Part shown: piece by piece, positions 5,377 through 6,192 of the stretch
How positions within the stretch are numbered: the stretch's first letter is position 1
Layout: each line of letters starts with the position of its first letter
From: DASVBJ01 sp036375895
GTDB taxonomy: Bacteria; Actinomycetota; Actinomycetes; JACCUZ01
DNA: 6,192 bases
Reading direction: 5' to 3'
Assembly: GCA_036375895.1 (NCBI GenBank)
Contig: DASVBJ010000305.1
Coordinates: 1-6,192, forward strand
The notes under the pieces: model-generated
What the model was told of the DNA's origin: nothing
Seen by the model: the letters and a program-made list of their open reading frames with translations, nothing else
The model's database searches: none
Program-made: the position numbers and the translations under genes

Positions 5377-6192
5377 ATGCTCGACGTTCGGCGGCTGCGC
5401 CTGCTCCGTGATCTCGCCCGTCTGGAAACGATCGCCGCCGTGGCCCAGGCCCACGCCTACACTCCCTCGGCGGTCTCCCAGCAGCTGGCCGTGCTGGAAC
5501 GGGAGGCCGGCGTCCCGCTGCTGGAGCGCAGCGGTCGCCGGGTCATGCTGACCCCCGCCGCTGAGGTTCTGGTCCAGCACGCCGAGGAGGTCCTGGCCGC
5601 TCTGGAGCGTGCCAGCGCCGCGGCCCTGACGGCTGCGAGCGCGGGCTTGTCCGGCTCGTTGCGCATCGGCGTCTTCCCGACCGCGGTGCGCAGCCTGCTC
5701 TCGCCCGCCCTCGTCGCCCTCGGCCGCGACCATCCGGCACTCGATCTCATGGTGACCGAGCTCGACCCGGTCGAGGTCCCCGACGCGCTGCGCGAGCGGC
5801 GGCTGGACGTGGCACTCGCGCACGACTACGACGTGGTGCCGATCGAGCCTGACGCTGCCCTCGATGCGGTCCCGCTGCTCGACGAGATCGTCTACCTCGC
5901 CACCCCCGTAACCGAGCCTCGGGCCGCAGCCGTCGATCCGGTCCGCGGTGCCCGGCATGCCGCGTGGATCGTGGGCACTCCTGGCACTCTCTGCCACGCC
6001 GTCGCACTGCGGACCTGCCGGGCGGCCGGCTTCACCCCGCGGGTGCGCCACATCGCCGACGACTTCACCACGACGCTGGCCCTGGTCGCGGCGGGTCAAG
6101 GCGTCTCGCTGGTACCCCAGCTGGCGGCGGCTGACCCGCCTGCCGGGGTCGACCTCGTCCCGCTGGACATTCGGCGACGGGTGCACATCGCA
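5377..6192 (+). CDS. LysR-type transcriptional regulator, 3' end cut by the window
   Basis: The frame is open from ATG 5377 to the window edge (272 codons, no stop). Family members are usually near 300 residues, so only a short tail is missing. Residues 1-60 form the winged helix-turn-helix: LRLLRDLARLETIAAVAQ, then the recognition-helix region TPSAVSQQLAVLE (29-41) and the wing PLLERSGRRVMLTPA (47-61). A linker helix (about 62-90) leads into the effector-binding domain from about 94 (GSLRIGVFPT). The late motif LVAAGQGVSLVPQLA (236-250) is typical of that domain. It should act as a cytoplasmic DNA-binding tetramer responding to a small molecule. Its divergence from the aldolase gene, with an inverted repeat in between, makes that gene the probable target and its substrate or product the probable effector. 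No Shine-Dalgarno precedes the ATG. Confidence 0.92.
   Translation, partial: MLDVRRLRLLRDLARLETIAAVAQAHAYTPSAVSQQLAVLEREAGVPLLERSGRRVMLTPAAEVLVQHAEEVLAALERASAAALTAASAGLSGSLRIGVFPTAVRSLLSPALVALGRDHPALDLMVTELDPVEVPDALRERRLDVALAHDYDVVPIEPDAALDAVPLLDEIVYLATPVTEPRAAAVDPVRGARHAAWIVGTPGTLCHAVALRTCRAAGFTPRVRHIADDFTTTLALVAAGQGVSLVPQLAAADPPAGVDLVPLDIRRRVHIA

Overview
The window comes from a G+C-rich chromosome with the coding style of an actinobacterium. Codon third positions are nearly all G or C, GTG starts are used, and there is a GGGTAT-type stress-sigma promoter. One protein has an apparent SsgA-like tail, a family known only from actinomycetes, mainly morphologically complex ones. No rRNA, tRNA, CRISPR array, insertion sequence or integrase is visible. 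The genus cannot be fixed from this sequence.

Layout. (1) 77-1045, plus: an extended short-chain dehydrogenase (NAD(P)-dependent epimerase / dihydroflavonol-reductase type). (2) 1185-3140, plus: a secreted or surface Vps62-like (DUF946-like) domain joined to a multi-pass membrane domain. (3) 3280-4404, plus: a regulatory protein combining a STAS domain, an RsbW-type ATPase domain and a C-terminal region resembling SsgA/SALP cell-division proteins. It lies behind a SigB/SigF-like promoter and carries the only TTA leucine codon I could find in the window's genes. (4) 4428-5306, minus: a dihydrodipicolinate synthase/N-acetylneuraminate lyase (DHDPS/NAL) family aldolase, convergent with gene 3. 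(5) 5377 to the right edge, plus: a LysR-type regulator, divergent from gene 4 and cut by the window end. The 70-bp gap between genes 4 and 5 holds a perfect inverted repeat overlapping a plausible leaderless promoter for the regulator.

How the genes relate. Genes 4 and 5 form a classic divergent LysR-regulator/target pair. Gene 3 looks like a self-contained partner-switching regulator whose promoter, rare codon and putative SsgA-like tail all point to stress or developmental control. Genes 1 and 2 each have 139 bp of non-coding sequence after them and share no obvious pathway with each other or with gene 3. The most interesting object is gene 3: a possible link between sigma-factor partner switching and actinomycete septation in one polypeptide. 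The domain calls come from reading motifs by eye and have not been checked by a profile search.
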